A stretch of 62,635 bases of DNA from Oscillospiraceae bacterium (GTDB lineage: Bacteria; Bacillota; Clostridia; Oscillospirales; Ruminococcaceae): positions 1-62,635 of the forward strand of contig JALEJQ010000045.1 of the NCBI GenBank assembly GCA_022769565.1. Direction: 5' to 3'. Each line of letters begins with the position of its first letter. Positions within the stretch are counted from its first letter, which is position 1. Of this stretch, positions 48,848-57,397 are shown piece after piece. The notes under the pieces were generated by a model. That model was not told where the DNA came from, ran no database searches, and saw only the letters and a program-made list of their open reading frames with translations. The position numbers and the translations under genes are program-made.

Positions 48848-49510
48848 TTACAAAGCCTTGCCGCCGTGCTTATAGGGGCGTGTCTTGTTGTATTCATGCT
48901 TCAAACACAGGAGATTTTCAACGTCAATGCTGTTTGCACCGCACCAGTCAAGTATGCGTAGAATGCAGTCAATCATTTCTGTTGCGATTCCTTCGAGTTT
49001 CTGCCCGTTGTAGCGGCTCATATCCTTTTCTATGCTGCCATCTGTGTCCGCCGTTTCATCAATAAAATACACTAATGGCATTTTTTTGCGATATGCTTCA
49101 AGAGCTTCGGACAATTCGGAATGGCAAAGAGCTATTATTTCGCCGAATGACGGCTCTTTTTCCCAGAATCCGTGGTCTACTGCGTTTTGGTGGACTTCCT
49201 TTGCAAAGTCGTTAAGGCTTTCGATACTGTTTGCAGGCTGTTCCTGCGTTTCCTCTTTGCGTTCCCATAAGAGCGGACGGTGAGCAATATCGAGAAACAA
49301 TGATTCCCTGGGGTCTTCGCTGTAACCGTAGACTTTTACAATATCAAAATTTTCGTTCGGGCAAGTTAAATCGTCTGTAATATCCGAAATATCAATAAAA
49401 CGTCCTTTGCGTGCCAGTGTTAAGGTATTCTCCGATGTCGGGAGAACCATGTATTTCTTTCCTGTTGCTATTTCAACAACATATCCGATTCTTAAATCTG
49501 ATTTTGTCAT
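48848..49510 (-). CDS. MazG-like nucleotide pyrophosphohydrolase
   Basis: The 220-residue protein has an N-terminal small domain (residues 1-95) and a C-terminal all-alpha MazG-like domain: SLNDFAKEVHQNAVDHGFWE, LCHSELSEALEAYRK and EMIDCILRILDWCGAN hold the usual E-x2-E and E-x2-D metal ligands. It may hydrolyse non-canonical or alarmone-type nucleotides during infection. Confidence 0.8.
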   Translation of the reverse strand: MTKSDLRIGYVVEIATGKKYMVLPTSENTLTLARKGRFIDISDITDDLTCPNENFDIVKVYGYSEDPRESLFLDIAHRPLLWERKEETQEQPANSIESLNDFAKEVHQNAVDHGFWEKEPSFGEIIALCHSELSEALEAYRKKMPLVYFIDETADTDGSIEKDMSRYNGQKLEGIATEMIDCILRILDWCGANSIDVENLLCLKHEYNKTRPYKHGGKAL

Positions 49511-49534
49511 ATTTATTACTTCCTTTCAAAATTT

Positions 49535-49645
49535 TTATCCTTTATAATCTTCAAACCTGTCAACACTGTGAAAAATCCACCTATTATTGCACCACCGCTG
49601 CAGCCTGCGGATTTCTTTAGGTGCTGTTTCTTTTTGGTAAATCAT
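49535..49645 (-). CDS. Possible small protein (36 aa)
   Basis: MIYQKETAPKEIRRLQRWCN begins a 36-residue basic peptide ending EDYKG. It fills the gap between the PAPS-reductase-like and MazG-like genes. The ribosome binding site is weak, so it may not be expressed. Confidence 0.35.
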   Translation of the reverse strand: MIYQKETAPKEIRRLQRWCNNRWIFHSVDRFEDYKG

Positions 49646-49668
49646 CACAGCTTTCAAGTTATGTATTA

Positions 49669-50772
49669 CTATTCAAAGAAGCCTTCGAATGTTATCTGAT
49701 CGGGGTCGATTTTATTGAGTGCTTGCCTTTTGGCTTTATACTCGTTGTACTTCTGACGATAACGATAGCTTTCTCCAAAAACATTCCATGCAGCTTTGAC
49801 GAGATTAGGCTCATATGGTCTGATTTTTTCCAGATCCTCAATAGCTTTTGACGATATTGAGCAGCCGCAGCAGCCGGTTCTTGTCAGTCCGTAGACTTCG
49901 TAGGCATCTGAATAGCGTATGCCGTAATATTCCTTATACCAAGCCTTGTCGGAATCCGATACATAATACAACGGGCGCAGTCTGAATTTGCCGTCAGCTG
50001 TTTCCGTAAAGCACATTGAAGTGCTGTCCTTTCGAGGAACTGAACGCATTCCGCCTTCGTCACGCCTTTCGCCTGTTATTACCATTTCATAATTCTTTTG
50101 GACGTTATGCGCTGTTGCCTTTTTGCAGACTTCACAGCAGCGGTTGCTGACCTTAAACGGAATAGGATTTTCTTTTATAAAATCAAGCATATAGTCCGAT
50201 GAATTTATGACAAGCTGAATATCGGGTCGGGGTTCACCTTTGGAGTTACAGCAACACAGAAAATTGATGGTTGATTCGCAGCCGGGGTATCTTTCCTTAA
50301 GCTCTGCCCTTTTAGCAATTTTATCTTCGGCTTCGGCATATTCGTCTGCGATCGTGAGCGGAATGTTCTTTTTCTGCACACCCTCAAGACCTGCGGACAT
50401 TATCTTGCTGACAAAAGGCAAGCCATATTCTCTTGTAGCAAGTACGATATTCTTTTTGGGTCTGTATTCGGTGATAGTCACGCCGTAATGCTTTTCCATA
50501 TCCTTAACGTGCTGTTTTATGGCTTTCATTTCAAGACCTGTGTTGAAAAAGGCGTAATGCACGGGCGGCAAATCAAAGGTTCCCCTTACCTGTTCAATGA
50601 GGTGAAGCAAAATATCGCTGTCACTTCCGCCCGAATATGAACATATTGCATTAGGGTGTTCAATAAGCCGCTTTGCGATAATGCTCTTTATAGCCTCAAA
50701 TTTTGCAGGTGCGTCAAAGTCCGCATACGGCGGTCTTTCCGTGTAAACACGGCTTCTAAACGGTTCGTTCAT
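49669..50772 (-). CDS. PAPS-reductase-family enzyme (PP-loop)
   Basis: The 367-residue protein has the PP-loop SYSGGSDSDILLHL (residues 45-58) of ATP-pyrophosphatases and PAPS reductases, then further family motifs and two cysteine groups (CCCNSKGE, CCEVCKKA, and GCCGCSISSKA) which could hold an Fe-S cluster or zinc. It starts 1 nt behind the methyltransferase gene, so the two are translationally coupled. In phages such enzymes are often linked to nucleic acid modification. Assimilatory sulfate reduction is unlikely here. Confidence 0.8.
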   Translation of the reverse strand: MNEPFRSRVYTERPPYADFDAPAKFEAIKSIIAKRLIEHPNAICSYSGGSDSDILLHLIEQVRGTFDLPPVHYAFFNTGLEMKAIKQHVKDMEKHYGVTITEYRPKKNIVLATREYGLPFVSKIMSAGLEGVQKKNIPLTIADEYAEAEDKIAKRAELKERYPGCESTINFLCCCNSKGEPRPDIQLVINSSDYMLDFIKENPIPFKVSNRCCEVCKKATAHNVQKNYEMVITGERRDEGGMRSVPRKDSTSMCFTETADGKFRLRPLYYVSDSDKAWYKEYYGIRYSDAYEVYGLTRTGCCGCSISSKAIEDLEKIRPYEPNLVKAAWNVFGESYRYRQKYNEYKAKRQALNKIDPDQITFEGFFE

Positions 50773-50773
50773 T

Positions 50774-52441
50774 TTATACTGCCGTCCTTTCGGAAAAATC
50801 GTGCATAGTTGTGATCTTATCGCCGCACCATTCGGGAAGGTTAGCTCTTACAAGTGCCTCGGCAAATGGCGGCGGAACAGCATTACCACACCTTGCGACC
50901 TGTTCCTTACGGCTGTATTCTTTGCCTTCGTAGTCCTTATCAATGATATAATCGGGCGGAAATCCCTGTGCGGCGTAAAGCTCCTTAGGTTCAAGCATTC
51001 TCATACCTATATCGTAGAAGAAATACTTTTCGCCGTTTATTTCAAGAAGGAGAATTTCATCTTCTGCCATTGTGTAACCGCAATATTTATTCAACAATTC
51101 ACGAATTTCAGCCCAGTTGCCGAGGTTTGCGCCGCCGGTATACTTTACAATTTCCGTGCGTATCTCCGCAAAATGCGCTCCCGAGGATGTTATTGTAGGA
51201 AGCGGAAGTTCCTCGGAACGGCAATCCTCATTTCTGCGTAATATGCAAAGGTGGCTTTCCACAAGGGCATTACGCTCTTTTGTTGTTACCGTATGCAAGG
51301 GAGCGTTGGCACTGCTGTAATTATCTCCGCTGTAATATTTGACAATATGCGCCGCTGTAAGTGCGTATCTCGGAGAGGCATCTACTGTCATAACAGGCAT
51401 ATCGAGTGTTTGTCCTCTGACCTCTGAGGCGTTTGTTTCGCTGTGATACTGTATAAGGTTTGCGGCTGTCAAGGCGTTATGGTCTATTGCCGTGACCGTA
51501 GGCATTGGATTTGAAACTTCCGTTCCGGTAACACCGCCATAAAACTTGCTTATGTGAGGTGATACCGCATACTGCTTACAGCTTGATACAACCGTACTGA
51601 GCGGAGTATCAATTGAATGTACTCTCGGCTCTTGCCCCTGCCGTTCACCATAACCTATGGGAATAATAAATGGTCTTTCGGCTTTTATTGTAAACTTATC
51701 AAGTCCCTTTGCAATGCGCCGCATTGTATTCGGTTTCAACGGGTGCTTGCGTCCGAAAATGGACTTGCACGGTATAGTCCAATCAATACATTCAGCGGCT
51801 GTTCTGTACGGCTTCAAGCCTTTTCCGCTGCCGTGTGTCGGTTCGGGGAATACGATAGGTTTGCCGTCACACCTTGCGACAAGGAAGAAGCGTTCACGGA
51901 TAGTTGGTGCGCCGTAATCGCAGGCTTTAAGTTTGCGGTACTCAACGTTATAGCCTAAGTCAATAAGCTGAGATAACCATTTTCGGAAGGTTTGCCCCGA
52001 TTTGCTTTTCACAGGTTTGCCTTTGCGGACGGGTCCCCAGGTTACGAATTCGGGGACGTTTTCGAGGATAATGACCCTCGGACGTACCTTTGCCGCCCAT
52101 CGGAGGACTATCCATGCAAGACCCCTTATATTTTTGCTCACGGGTTTTCCGCCTTTTGCTCTGGAAAAATGTTTGCAATCGGGAGAAAACCATGCTAATC
52201 CTACGGGACGTCCATGACAAACTTCAACGGGATCCACGTCCCACACGGAAGCCTGATAGTGTTCCGTGTACGGGTGATTTGCCATGTGCATTTTTATAGC
52301 CTCGGGGTCGTGATTAATGGCTATTGTTACGGGTCTGCCCGTTGCAAGTTCCATTCCCGTCGACGCTCCGCCGCCTCCTGCAAAGTTATCCACGATTATT
52401 TCATCAAGGAGGCTTATTTGTGCTGCCTTTTTGCCGCCCAT
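50774..52441 (-). CDS. DNA (cytosine-5) methyltransferase
   Basis: The 555-residue enzyme shows motif I DNFAGGGGASTGM (18-30), motif IV SPDCKHFS with catalytic C89 (a variant of PCQ), motif VI LENVP (126-130), motif VIII-like RERFFLVA, and motif X-like CGNAVPPPFAEALV near the end. The region between carries a target-recognition part with several repeated THT/TAAHI segments. It may protect phage DNA from host restriction. No cognate endonuclease is visible. Confidence 0.92.
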   Translation of the reverse strand: MGGKKAAQISLLDEIIVDNFAGGGGASTGMELATGRPVTIAINHDPEAIKMHMANHPYTEHYQASVWDVDPVEVCHGRPVGLAWFSPDCKHFSRAKGGKPVSKNIRGLAWIVLRWAAKVRPRVIILENVPEFVTWGPVRKGKPVKSKSGQTFRKWLSQLIDLGYNVEYRKLKACDYGAPTIRERFFLVARCDGKPIVFPEPTHGSGKGLKPYRTAAECIDWTIPCKSIFGRKHPLKPNTMRRIAKGLDKFTIKAERPFIIPIGYGERQGQEPRVHSIDTPLSTVVSSCKQYAVSPHISKFYGGVTGTEVSNPMPTVTAIDHNALTAANLIQYHSETNASEVRGQTLDMPVMTVDASPRYALTAAHIVKYYSGDNYSSANAPLHTVTTKERNALVESHLCILRRNEDCRSEELPLPTITSSGAHFAEIRTEIVKYTGGANLGNWAEIRELLNKYCGYTMAEDEILLLEINGEKYFFYDIGMRMLEPKELYAAQGFPPDYIIDKDYEGKEYSRKEQVARCGNAVPPPFAEALVRANLPEWCGDKITTMHDFSERTAV

Positions 52442-52998
52442 TGTTCGTAATTCTCCTTTCGAGTTATGGTGATTTCTGTTCTTGGATTTTCCTTATCATA
52501 TAGGACTGCGCTGCCGTCGGTGCTTGCGACAATATCACGGCAATCGTCTTCAAGGCACTTGTATTCAACAAGCAGGTCTTGAATTGACTGCAAGTGCCCT
52601 GCAAGATCGCTCTGGCGGCGTGTTGCGGTGTAGAAAACGCACTTTAAGTTAATGGGATAATCAATAGTGCCTATTTCCCTATGCAATGCTGCAAGATATT
52701 TTCTTATTTCACGCTCATATTTTTCGTACTGCTCACTTGGCAGCAGTTTGGAGATCTGCCCTCTTTTGCAGGTTGGACAACGCTTGCCGTATGTAACTAT
52801 CCTGCTGTGATTTTTCTTAGTCACAGGCGGAAGAGGAACGGTAAATTCGGCAATCAAGCCTTTCTGCTCGTTGGTGCCGACCATTATTTCGGCTTTTGTT
52901 CCTGCGGAGGTCTTTAACGTATCGCTCGCAAGAGGAAGTTTCCGCTGCTGTTTACGTTTTTTGAGGTATTCGGCGTACTGTTCTTCGGTCCAGTTCAT
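52414..52998 (-). CDS. RusA-type Holliday junction resolvase
   Basis: The 194-residue protein has a basic N-terminal extension with cysteines (KRCPTCKRGQ), then the RusA core: FTVPLPPVTKKNHSRI and the acidic motif SDLAGHLQSIQDLL...LEDD. It resolves branched DNA during replication or recombination. Overlaps the methyltransferase gene by 28 nt. Confidence 0.82.
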   Translation of the reverse strand: MNWTEEQYAEYLKKRKQQRKLPLASDTLKTSAGTKAEIMVGTNEQKGLIAEFTVPLPPVTKKNHSRIVTYGKRCPTCKRGQISKLLPSEQYEKYEREIRKYLAALHREIGTIDYPINLKCVFYTATRRQSDLAGHLQSIQDLLVEYKCLEDDCRDIVASTDGSAVLYDKENPRTEITITRKENYEQWAAKRQHK

Positions 52999-53741
52999 TC
53001 AGCTTTCTCCTTTCTGCCAACAGCCTTATTGACAAGCTCGTCGATCTTATCTGTTATCACCGAAGGAAACGGCACAGCATCGTAAAGATAAGCCGTTATT
53101 TCTGCCTTTATATCTTCGCCAAGCTTTTTAAGGGATTTAAGTCTGTTCTGTTCGCACTCGCAGATGTAAGTGATATTCGCTTTATGAGCAAGCTGTGTTT
53201 CCTCGTCGGCAATGTCAAGGCGTTCCTGCAGGCTTTCGATTTTTGAATTTTGGCGGTTGATGATGTCAAGGATATTTTTTGACATTTCGCCTATACATTG
53301 TTTTACAGACTTATTACTGTTAGGGCAACCAGTACAACCGTCAATGCTTGTGCAATGCTTAAATATCTTTATAATCTCGTCATCGGACATAAATGTTTTT
53401 GCTTTCATATCAGATATTGAAAAAACAATGCCACGACAATATTTTTCGCCGTCCGTGTCGTAAACATCAAAGCATTCGTGAGGAACGTCCGTGTCGTATG
53501 TCCAAGAATACCCGTCCTTACACCAGTTGATTTTTACCTTTGCGCCTGCAATAGTCGCTTCGCCGCCGTCAAAACAGTCGATTTCATCATCTTCCGCACC
53601 TCTTATCTCGCATAAATCGTCGGAAGCACCGAAAACAACTACAAGACCGTTTTCCTCGGCAATAGCCGCCGCCATTAAAGATAACTCTTTTCTGTATTGG
53701 CAATTTTGCATATACAGTTTCACAAATTCATTAGGTGTCAT
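52995..53741 (-). CDS. Unknown early phage protein (248 aa)
   Basis: An alpha/beta N-terminal half with GLVVVFGASDDLCEIRGAED and a central cysteine patch (CTSIDGCTGCPNSNKSVKQC), then a coiled-coil C-terminal half. The cysteines may bind metal. Overlaps RusA by 4 nt. Function not recognised. Confidence 0.65.
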   Translation of the reverse strand: MTPNEFVKLYMQNCQYRKELSLMAAAIAEENGLVVVFGASDDLCEIRGAEDDEIDCFDGGEATIAGAKVKINWCKDGYSWTYDTDVPHECFDVYDTDGEKYCRGIVFSISDMKAKTFMSDDEIIKIFKHCTSIDGCTGCPNSNKSVKQCIGEMSKNILDIINRQNSKIESLQERLDIADEETQLAHKANITYICECEQNRLKSLKKLGEDIKAEITAYLYDAVPFPSVITDKIDELVNKAVGRKEKAE

Positions 53742-53753
53742 TGTCAGCCTTCC

Positions 53754-53975
53754 TTAATCAAATTCGCAATCTGTAATATCTCGTAAAAAATCCGATAAGC
53801 TAACATCAAGTCCATATCTGCATATCAAGAACAATGTGTTAATGCCTATGTTTTTGCATTTGCCGTTAAAAAGCGCATATATCGTTGTCGGCGGCACACC
53901 TGCATTGTTTGCTATCGCATTTATAGGCTTTCCTGTCGCTTTTATTTTATCGGCAATTGCTGTTGTTGGTGTCAT
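53754..53975 (-). CDS. Small XRE-type regulator
   Basis: The 73-residue protein is one helix-turn-helix domain (GKPINAIANNAGVPPTTIYAL, CKNIGINTLFLICRYGLDVS). It could act within the early operon as a Cro- or CII-like switch. Confidence 0.72.
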   Translation of the reverse strand: MTPTTAIADKIKATGKPINAIANNAGVPPTTIYALFNGKCKNIGINTLFLICRYGLDVSLSDFLRDITDCEFD

Positions 53976-53977
53976 TG

Positions 53978-54466
53978 TCAGCCCTCCATAAGTTCAAAGT
54001 TTTCTGTTGCAGGAGCAAGCGTACTCTGAGCGATATTCTTAGCGGCAGGCTTTGCGGCGGTTTCAAACAATTCGGGGTTGTCGTGAATGTTGCCGATAAC
54101 ATAACAACAGCAAGCAATATCAGCAATCCCGTGCGTTTCTACATTGCCAAATACAACACAAAATTCCCCGTCTACAAATTCAACAACTCCGTTTTCCTCA
54201 TTATCATCGTCACGCAAAATATCCCCCTCAAAAATCTTCCTGTCGTTCTTATCGACAAGACCCGTGTACTGTCCGACGGTTTCGGGGAGAACATCAATAT
54301 TTTTAAACTCTAATACCCTTCCAATTTTTCCAATAAAGATATTCTCTTTAAGAATACAAGGATGATTACCGCCTAAATTGCAATAATATCCCTTAACCCA
54401 TTCGCCGTTGTCTGTCCGCTTTCCACGATACAAACCCATATTTTCACGCATTATCTTCACACTCAT
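53978..54466 (-). CDS. YopX-family protein
   Basis: The 162-residue protein has the YopX pattern: LYRGKRTDNGEWVKGYYCNL, VGQYTGLVDKNDRKIFEGDI, GVVEFVDGEFCVVF, and VIGNIHDNPEL. The family is widespread in Firmicute phages (SPbeta YopX) with unknown role. It overlaps the small gene at 54444-54599. Confidence 0.88.
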   Translation of the reverse strand: MSVKIMRENMGLYRGKRTDNGEWVKGYYCNLGGNHPCILKENIFIGKIGRVLEFKNIDVLPETVGQYTGLVDKNDRKIFEGDILRDDDNEENGVVEFVDGEFCVVFGNVETHGIADIACCCYVIGNIHDNPELFETAAKPAAKNIAQSTLAPATENFELMEG

Positions 54467-54599
54467 TTTCTTGCTTCCTTTCTCTTTCGGTATTCTCATA
54501 AGCCTTTTGGATTATTTCATCTGAAACGCCCATTTCCTGCAATTCCCGTATCTGCTTAATATCTTCGGGGGAATTCTTGCCGAGTGTTATTGAAACCAT
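54444..54599 (-). CDS. Small charged protein (51 aa)
   Basis: MVSITLGKNSPEDIKQIREL begins a helical, acidic peptide ending QENECEDNA. It starts behind AGGAGATGTGATT and overlaps YopX by 23 nt. Function unknown. Confidence 0.6.
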   Translation of the reverse strand: MVSITLGKNSPEDIKQIRELQEMGVSDEIIQKAYENTERERKQENECEDNA

Positions 54600-54613
54600 A
54601 ATCACATCTCCTA

Positions 54614-54781
54614 TTAATCTATATACCTTGAATTGAATGAAAACGGGAACAAGCCATACATTGCAGCTTTTGCAGCAGCTTCCATAGCTCTTTTCTGTTG
54701 GGCTTTTGTTATCCGTTTTTTGGACTTGATTTCGCCGTTCTTGGCTTTAATCGCCGTCGGGTTATGTTTGTGTTCACCCAT
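54614..54781 (-). CDS. Small basic protein (55 aa)
   Basis: MGEHKHNPTAIKAKNGEIKS begins a lysine- and alanine-rich peptide with a hydrophobic aromatic end (YGLFPFSFNSRYID). Site GGAGGGC. It could bind nucleic acid; function unknown. Confidence 0.6.
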   Translation of the reverse strand: MGEHKHNPTAIKAKNGEIKSKKRITKAQQKRAMEAAAKAAMYGLFPFSFNSRYID

Positions 54782-54783
54782 TT

Positions 54784-54978
54784 TCAGCCCTCCTCATACC
54801 ACATCTTAACACTATCAAGGAAGGCAGTTACCATTGCGCCCCAAATGTCATCTTCATCTGCTTTTGGCAGCACGTTAAACTCAAATGTTTTTTCAAAATT
54901 ACCAATATCAACGTGACCGATCATCTTTTTTGTATAAGGCGAGTTTCCATTAAGTTTAATTTCTTCCTGTGGGGTCAT
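54784..54978 (-). CDS. Small acidic protein (64 aa)
   Basis: MTPQEEIKLNGNSPYTKKMI begins a 64-residue acidic protein with GAMVTAFLDSVKMWYEE at the end. ATG 54978 with GGAG upstream. Overlaps the next upstream gene by 23 nt. Confidence 0.55.
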   Translation of the reverse strand: MTPQEEIKLNGNSPYTKKMIGHVDIGNFEKTFEFNVLPKADEDDIWGAMVTAFLDSVKMWYEEG

Positions 54979-55162
54979 TTTCTTCACTCCAATCTATCTT
55001 TTGCCCACACCTTGAACAAAACTGCCGATATTCACGATACAAACTCATATCAAATTCAGCGTTACAAACGGGACAAAAATACTCGCAACCGCCCCATTCA
55101 TTATTCCACCTTATTTTAGGCTTCTTCCCTTTCTGCTTTTTCTTTAATATTCGTTTCTTCAT
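54956..55162 (-). CDS. Small zinc-ribbon protein
   Basis: After a basic start (MKKRILKKKQKGKKPKIR) comes a zinc ribbon CEYFCPVCNAEFDMSLYRE ... FCSRCGQKIDW. 68 residues. It resembles the other small zinc proteins of this operon. Confidence 0.65.
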   Translation of the reverse strand: MKKRILKKKQKGKKPKIRWNNEWGGCEYFCPVCNAEFDMSLYREYRQFCSRCGQKIDWSEENDPTGRN

Positions 55163-55518
55163 TCCTTACCGTTCCTTTCTGCAAGTGCCTTTTCAGCTTC
55201 TTCACGGGAAAGAAATACGGTTTTGCCTATTTCTTCAAGGTCATAATCAACTTCGTCTGTCCATATTCTTTTTGTCGATACTTCTTCAACCGATGCTTCT
55301 TCGATTACGGTTTTATTATCAACGTTACAAACGATATATACAACATCGCCAACCCTAACAGGCGGTACGATTACGCCGTTTTTAAGCATAGTGTCCGCAA
55401 TAGCTTCACAAACGCAATGTGGTTTTAACAATTTATATTTACAAAACCCACAAGCCTGTAAACGGCACATTTTTGTCATTGTATCGCAAATGTCAATCAA
55501 TCTTTCGTACTCTGTCAT
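55159..55518 (-). CDS. Phage protein with CGFCKY cysteine motif (119 aa)
   Basis: A first half with MCRLQACGFCKYKL and CVCEAIADTMLKNG, followed by VGDVVYIVCN and a beta-rich second half ending LSREEAEKALAERNG. This pattern is common in gut phages and mobile elements. Function unknown. ATG 55518 behind GGAGTGTGAAA. Confidence 0.65.
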   Translation of the reverse strand: MTEYERLIDICDTMTKMCRLQACGFCKYKLLKPHCVCEAIADTMLKNGVIVPPVRVGDVVYIVCNVDNKTVIEEASVEEVSTKRIWTDEVDYDLEEIGKTVFLSREEAEKALAERNGKE

Positions 55519-56134
55519 TTTCACACTCCTCCACATAACACCACGACTGCGGCGGTCTTGTTATAGGTTTCAAACCGTCAACCGCACATTCTTCATACCG
55601 ATAACTTTCGTTGTTAGCATAATAGTAATATTCACAATCACCACAAAGTCCGTCATCATAATGCCTACATATTGCTCTTAACTCGCTAAGCTCTTTCGGC
55701 TTGTCGTAAATCACAAGGTCGGATATGTGCCAACCGTACATAGGCGATCGACAAGAATATGCAACAGCTTCATCCTCGTTCATACATGCCGCTCCATTGA
55801 ACAAAGGGTCGTGTCCGAAGGTTTTATCGGTCACAATTGTATCGCATACAAATTCGCCTACAATTTTTTGCTTACAGCCGTACAAACCTTTATATCCGCT
55901 CTCATATCCCATAGTCTTGATAAATACGGGCTTACCGTGATAAATTTCGCCGTAATTCAAGTCACCGTCTTTCATCACTTCAATCAGTCTATCTCTGCCT
56001 TTGGACTGATATATGTAGCACTTAAACGGTAATTTGAGTTTTGGTCTTGTTATCCTGACCTCAATGGTCTTTTCGCCTTTAAGTATCAGCTCGCACCATT
56101 TAGGCTTAATACTGATTAAAACAGCTTTGCTCAT
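55493..56134 (-). CDS. ASCH-domain protein with C-terminal cysteine region
   Basis: The start ISIKPKWCELILKGEKTIEV and CYIYQSKGR fits the ASCH (PUA-like) fold, which binds RNA or modified nucleosides. The C-terminal part carries CRHYDDGLCGDCEYYYYANN. 213 residues. It may act on RNA or as a modified-base reader. It overlaps the Spo0A-like gene by 29 nt. Confidence 0.75.
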   Translation of the reverse strand: MSKAVLISIKPKWCELILKGEKTIEVRITRPKLKLPFKCYIYQSKGRDRLIEVMKDGDLNYGEIYHGKPVFIKTMGYESGYKGLYGCKQKIVGEFVCDTIVTDKTFGHDPLFNGAACMNEDEAVAYSCRSPMYGWHISDLVIYDKPKELSELRAICRHYDDGLCGDCEYYYYANNESYRYEECAVDGLKPITRPPQSWCYVEECENDRVRKID

Positions 56135-56522
56135 TGCTTTCGTCCTCCGCCTTATATTTCAGATATTCGGCAACGGTGAAAAGAAACTCCGAATTTGTGG
56201 GATTTCCTTTTTCGGAATCGTAACAGTTACCGAAAATCTCGTCTATAACCTTGGGATTGGTATAATCGAATGCACGGATTATTGATGTGCGTATCGACCG
56301 CTCAATAAGGCTTGTGTTTGTATCAAACTGCTTTGCCAACACGGGATAAATATCCTTTGTGACAGCTGAATATTTGCTTTTATCCGAAATGATAAGCAGA
56401 ATAGCGGATTTTATCATATCGAACCCTTTTAAATTGCACGGTATGCCTATCTTTCTAAGGATTTCCGACACCTCTTTATCGGTAACAGCTTTTACAGCTG
56501 CACTCTCGTTAATATTTGCCAT
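56106..56522 (-). CDS. Spo0A effector-domain homologue (no receiver domain)
   Basis: The 138-residue protein matches the DNA-binding domain of Spo0A along residues 20-125: ILRKIGIPCNLKGFDMIKSA, VTKDIYPVLAKQFDT, SLIERSIRTSIIRAF and FGNCYDSEKGNPTNSEF. The recognition-helix E-R-x-I-R of Spo0A is kept, while the next His is Thr. The N-terminal phospho-acceptor domain is absent, so binding to 0A boxes would not depend on phosphorylation. It lies among replication genes, directly behind the DnaC-like gene. It could adjust host entry into sporulation or regulate phage promoters. ATG 56522 behind AAAGGATG. Confidence 0.88.
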   Translation of the reverse strand: MANINESAAVKAVTDKEVSEILRKIGIPCNLKGFDMIKSAILLIISDKSKYSAVTKDIYPVLAKQFDTNTSLIERSIRTSIIRAFDYTNPKVIDEIFGNCYDSEKGNPTNSEFLFTVAEYLKYKAEDESNEQSCFNQY

Positions 56523-56549
56523 AAAAAACATCCTTTCGTTTTAAAATAT

Positions 56550-57386
56550 TTAAATCCCCAGTAGTTTCCTTGTTTGCTCAAAATCATTTTTCAGCTTCTG
56601 CCTTCTACGGTCAGTGCCCTTTATCTCAATTGGGTGGCATTTTTCAAGAAGGCGGCTGAAAATACGTTCGCTTGTTGTATCAACAGGGTTTTTAAGCTCT
56701 TGCGCCGTTATGTTGCTTGTAATGATCATCGGAAGCCCCGAATTGCATCGGGTGTCGATAACGTTATAGACTATCTCCTGCATATATTCGGTCTTGCGTT
56801 CGGCGGATAAATCGTCAATAATAAGCAGGATATAGTCGTTAAAGCTGTCGTAATATTCCTGTCTGCCTGTGGTCATACCCTGAACGGTGTTGGCTATTCT
56901 CGGAAAACTGGTCATAAGCACCGGTATTCCTTTATCTATAAGGAAATTTGCAATGCAGGCTGCGGCAAAAGTTTTACCCGTTCCGACACCGCCATACAGC
57001 AACAAGCCTGTGCCAACTTTTTTAAACCTATCAAAATTATCGGCATATTTACGGGCGACTTGGGAAAGCATCTGATTTTTGCAATCATCGTTTCCGAATG
57101 TCCAGTTCTGCATATTAGTTTCCGGGAATCCTGCAAGTCTGAGTTTTTTTACACGCTCCGCAAACTCACTCTCGGTTTTAAGCTGCTTTTCATTTTCAGC
57201 CTTTTCGGCACCGCATTTGCATATGCAGGGCATTATCCGATCTTGACCGAATATAGTGACACGGCATTGCTTTGGAGTATTGCACTCCGCACAATATACA
57301 AGACCATCGGCTCCGATGTAATCACCGCTTACGGGTTTAGGAACCAAATCGGCTATGCTATCTATTGCAGATAATATATCTTCCAT
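56550..57386 (-). CDS. DnaC-like helicase loader (AAA+ ATPase)
   Basis: The 278-residue protein has an N-terminal zinc site (CAECNTPKQC; CICKC, residues 32-58), Walker A GGVGTGKT (132-139), Walker B LLIIDDL, sensor ITSN and arginine-finger region TSERIFSRL. It would load the replicative helicase at the phage origin. Next to the initiator gene. Confidence 0.88.
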   Translation of the reverse strand: MEDILSAIDSIADLVPKPVSGDYIGADGLVYCAECNTPKQCRVTIFGQDRIMPCICKCGAEKAENEKQLKTESEFAERVKKLRLAGFPETNMQNWTFGNDDCKNQMLSQVARKYADNFDRFKKVGTGLLLYGGVGTGKTFAAACIANFLIDKGIPVLMTSFPRIANTVQGMTTGRQEYYDSFNDYILLIIDDLSAERKTEYMQEIVYNVIDTRCNSGLPMIITSNITAQELKNPVDTTSERIFSRLLEKCHPIEIKGTDRRRQKLKNDFEQTRKLLGI

Positions 57387-57397
57387 ATTTGGCTCCT

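Noticed and set aside
49669-50772. DndC of a phosphorothioation system
   Set aside because: The PP-loop family fits, but DndA, DndD and DndE partners are missing and the cysteine pattern is not specific.
50774-52441. Complete restriction-modification system
   Set aside because: Two methyltransferases are present but I find no restriction endonuclease next to either. The MmcB-like nuclease at 46906-47370 is 3.4 kb away and probably unrelated.
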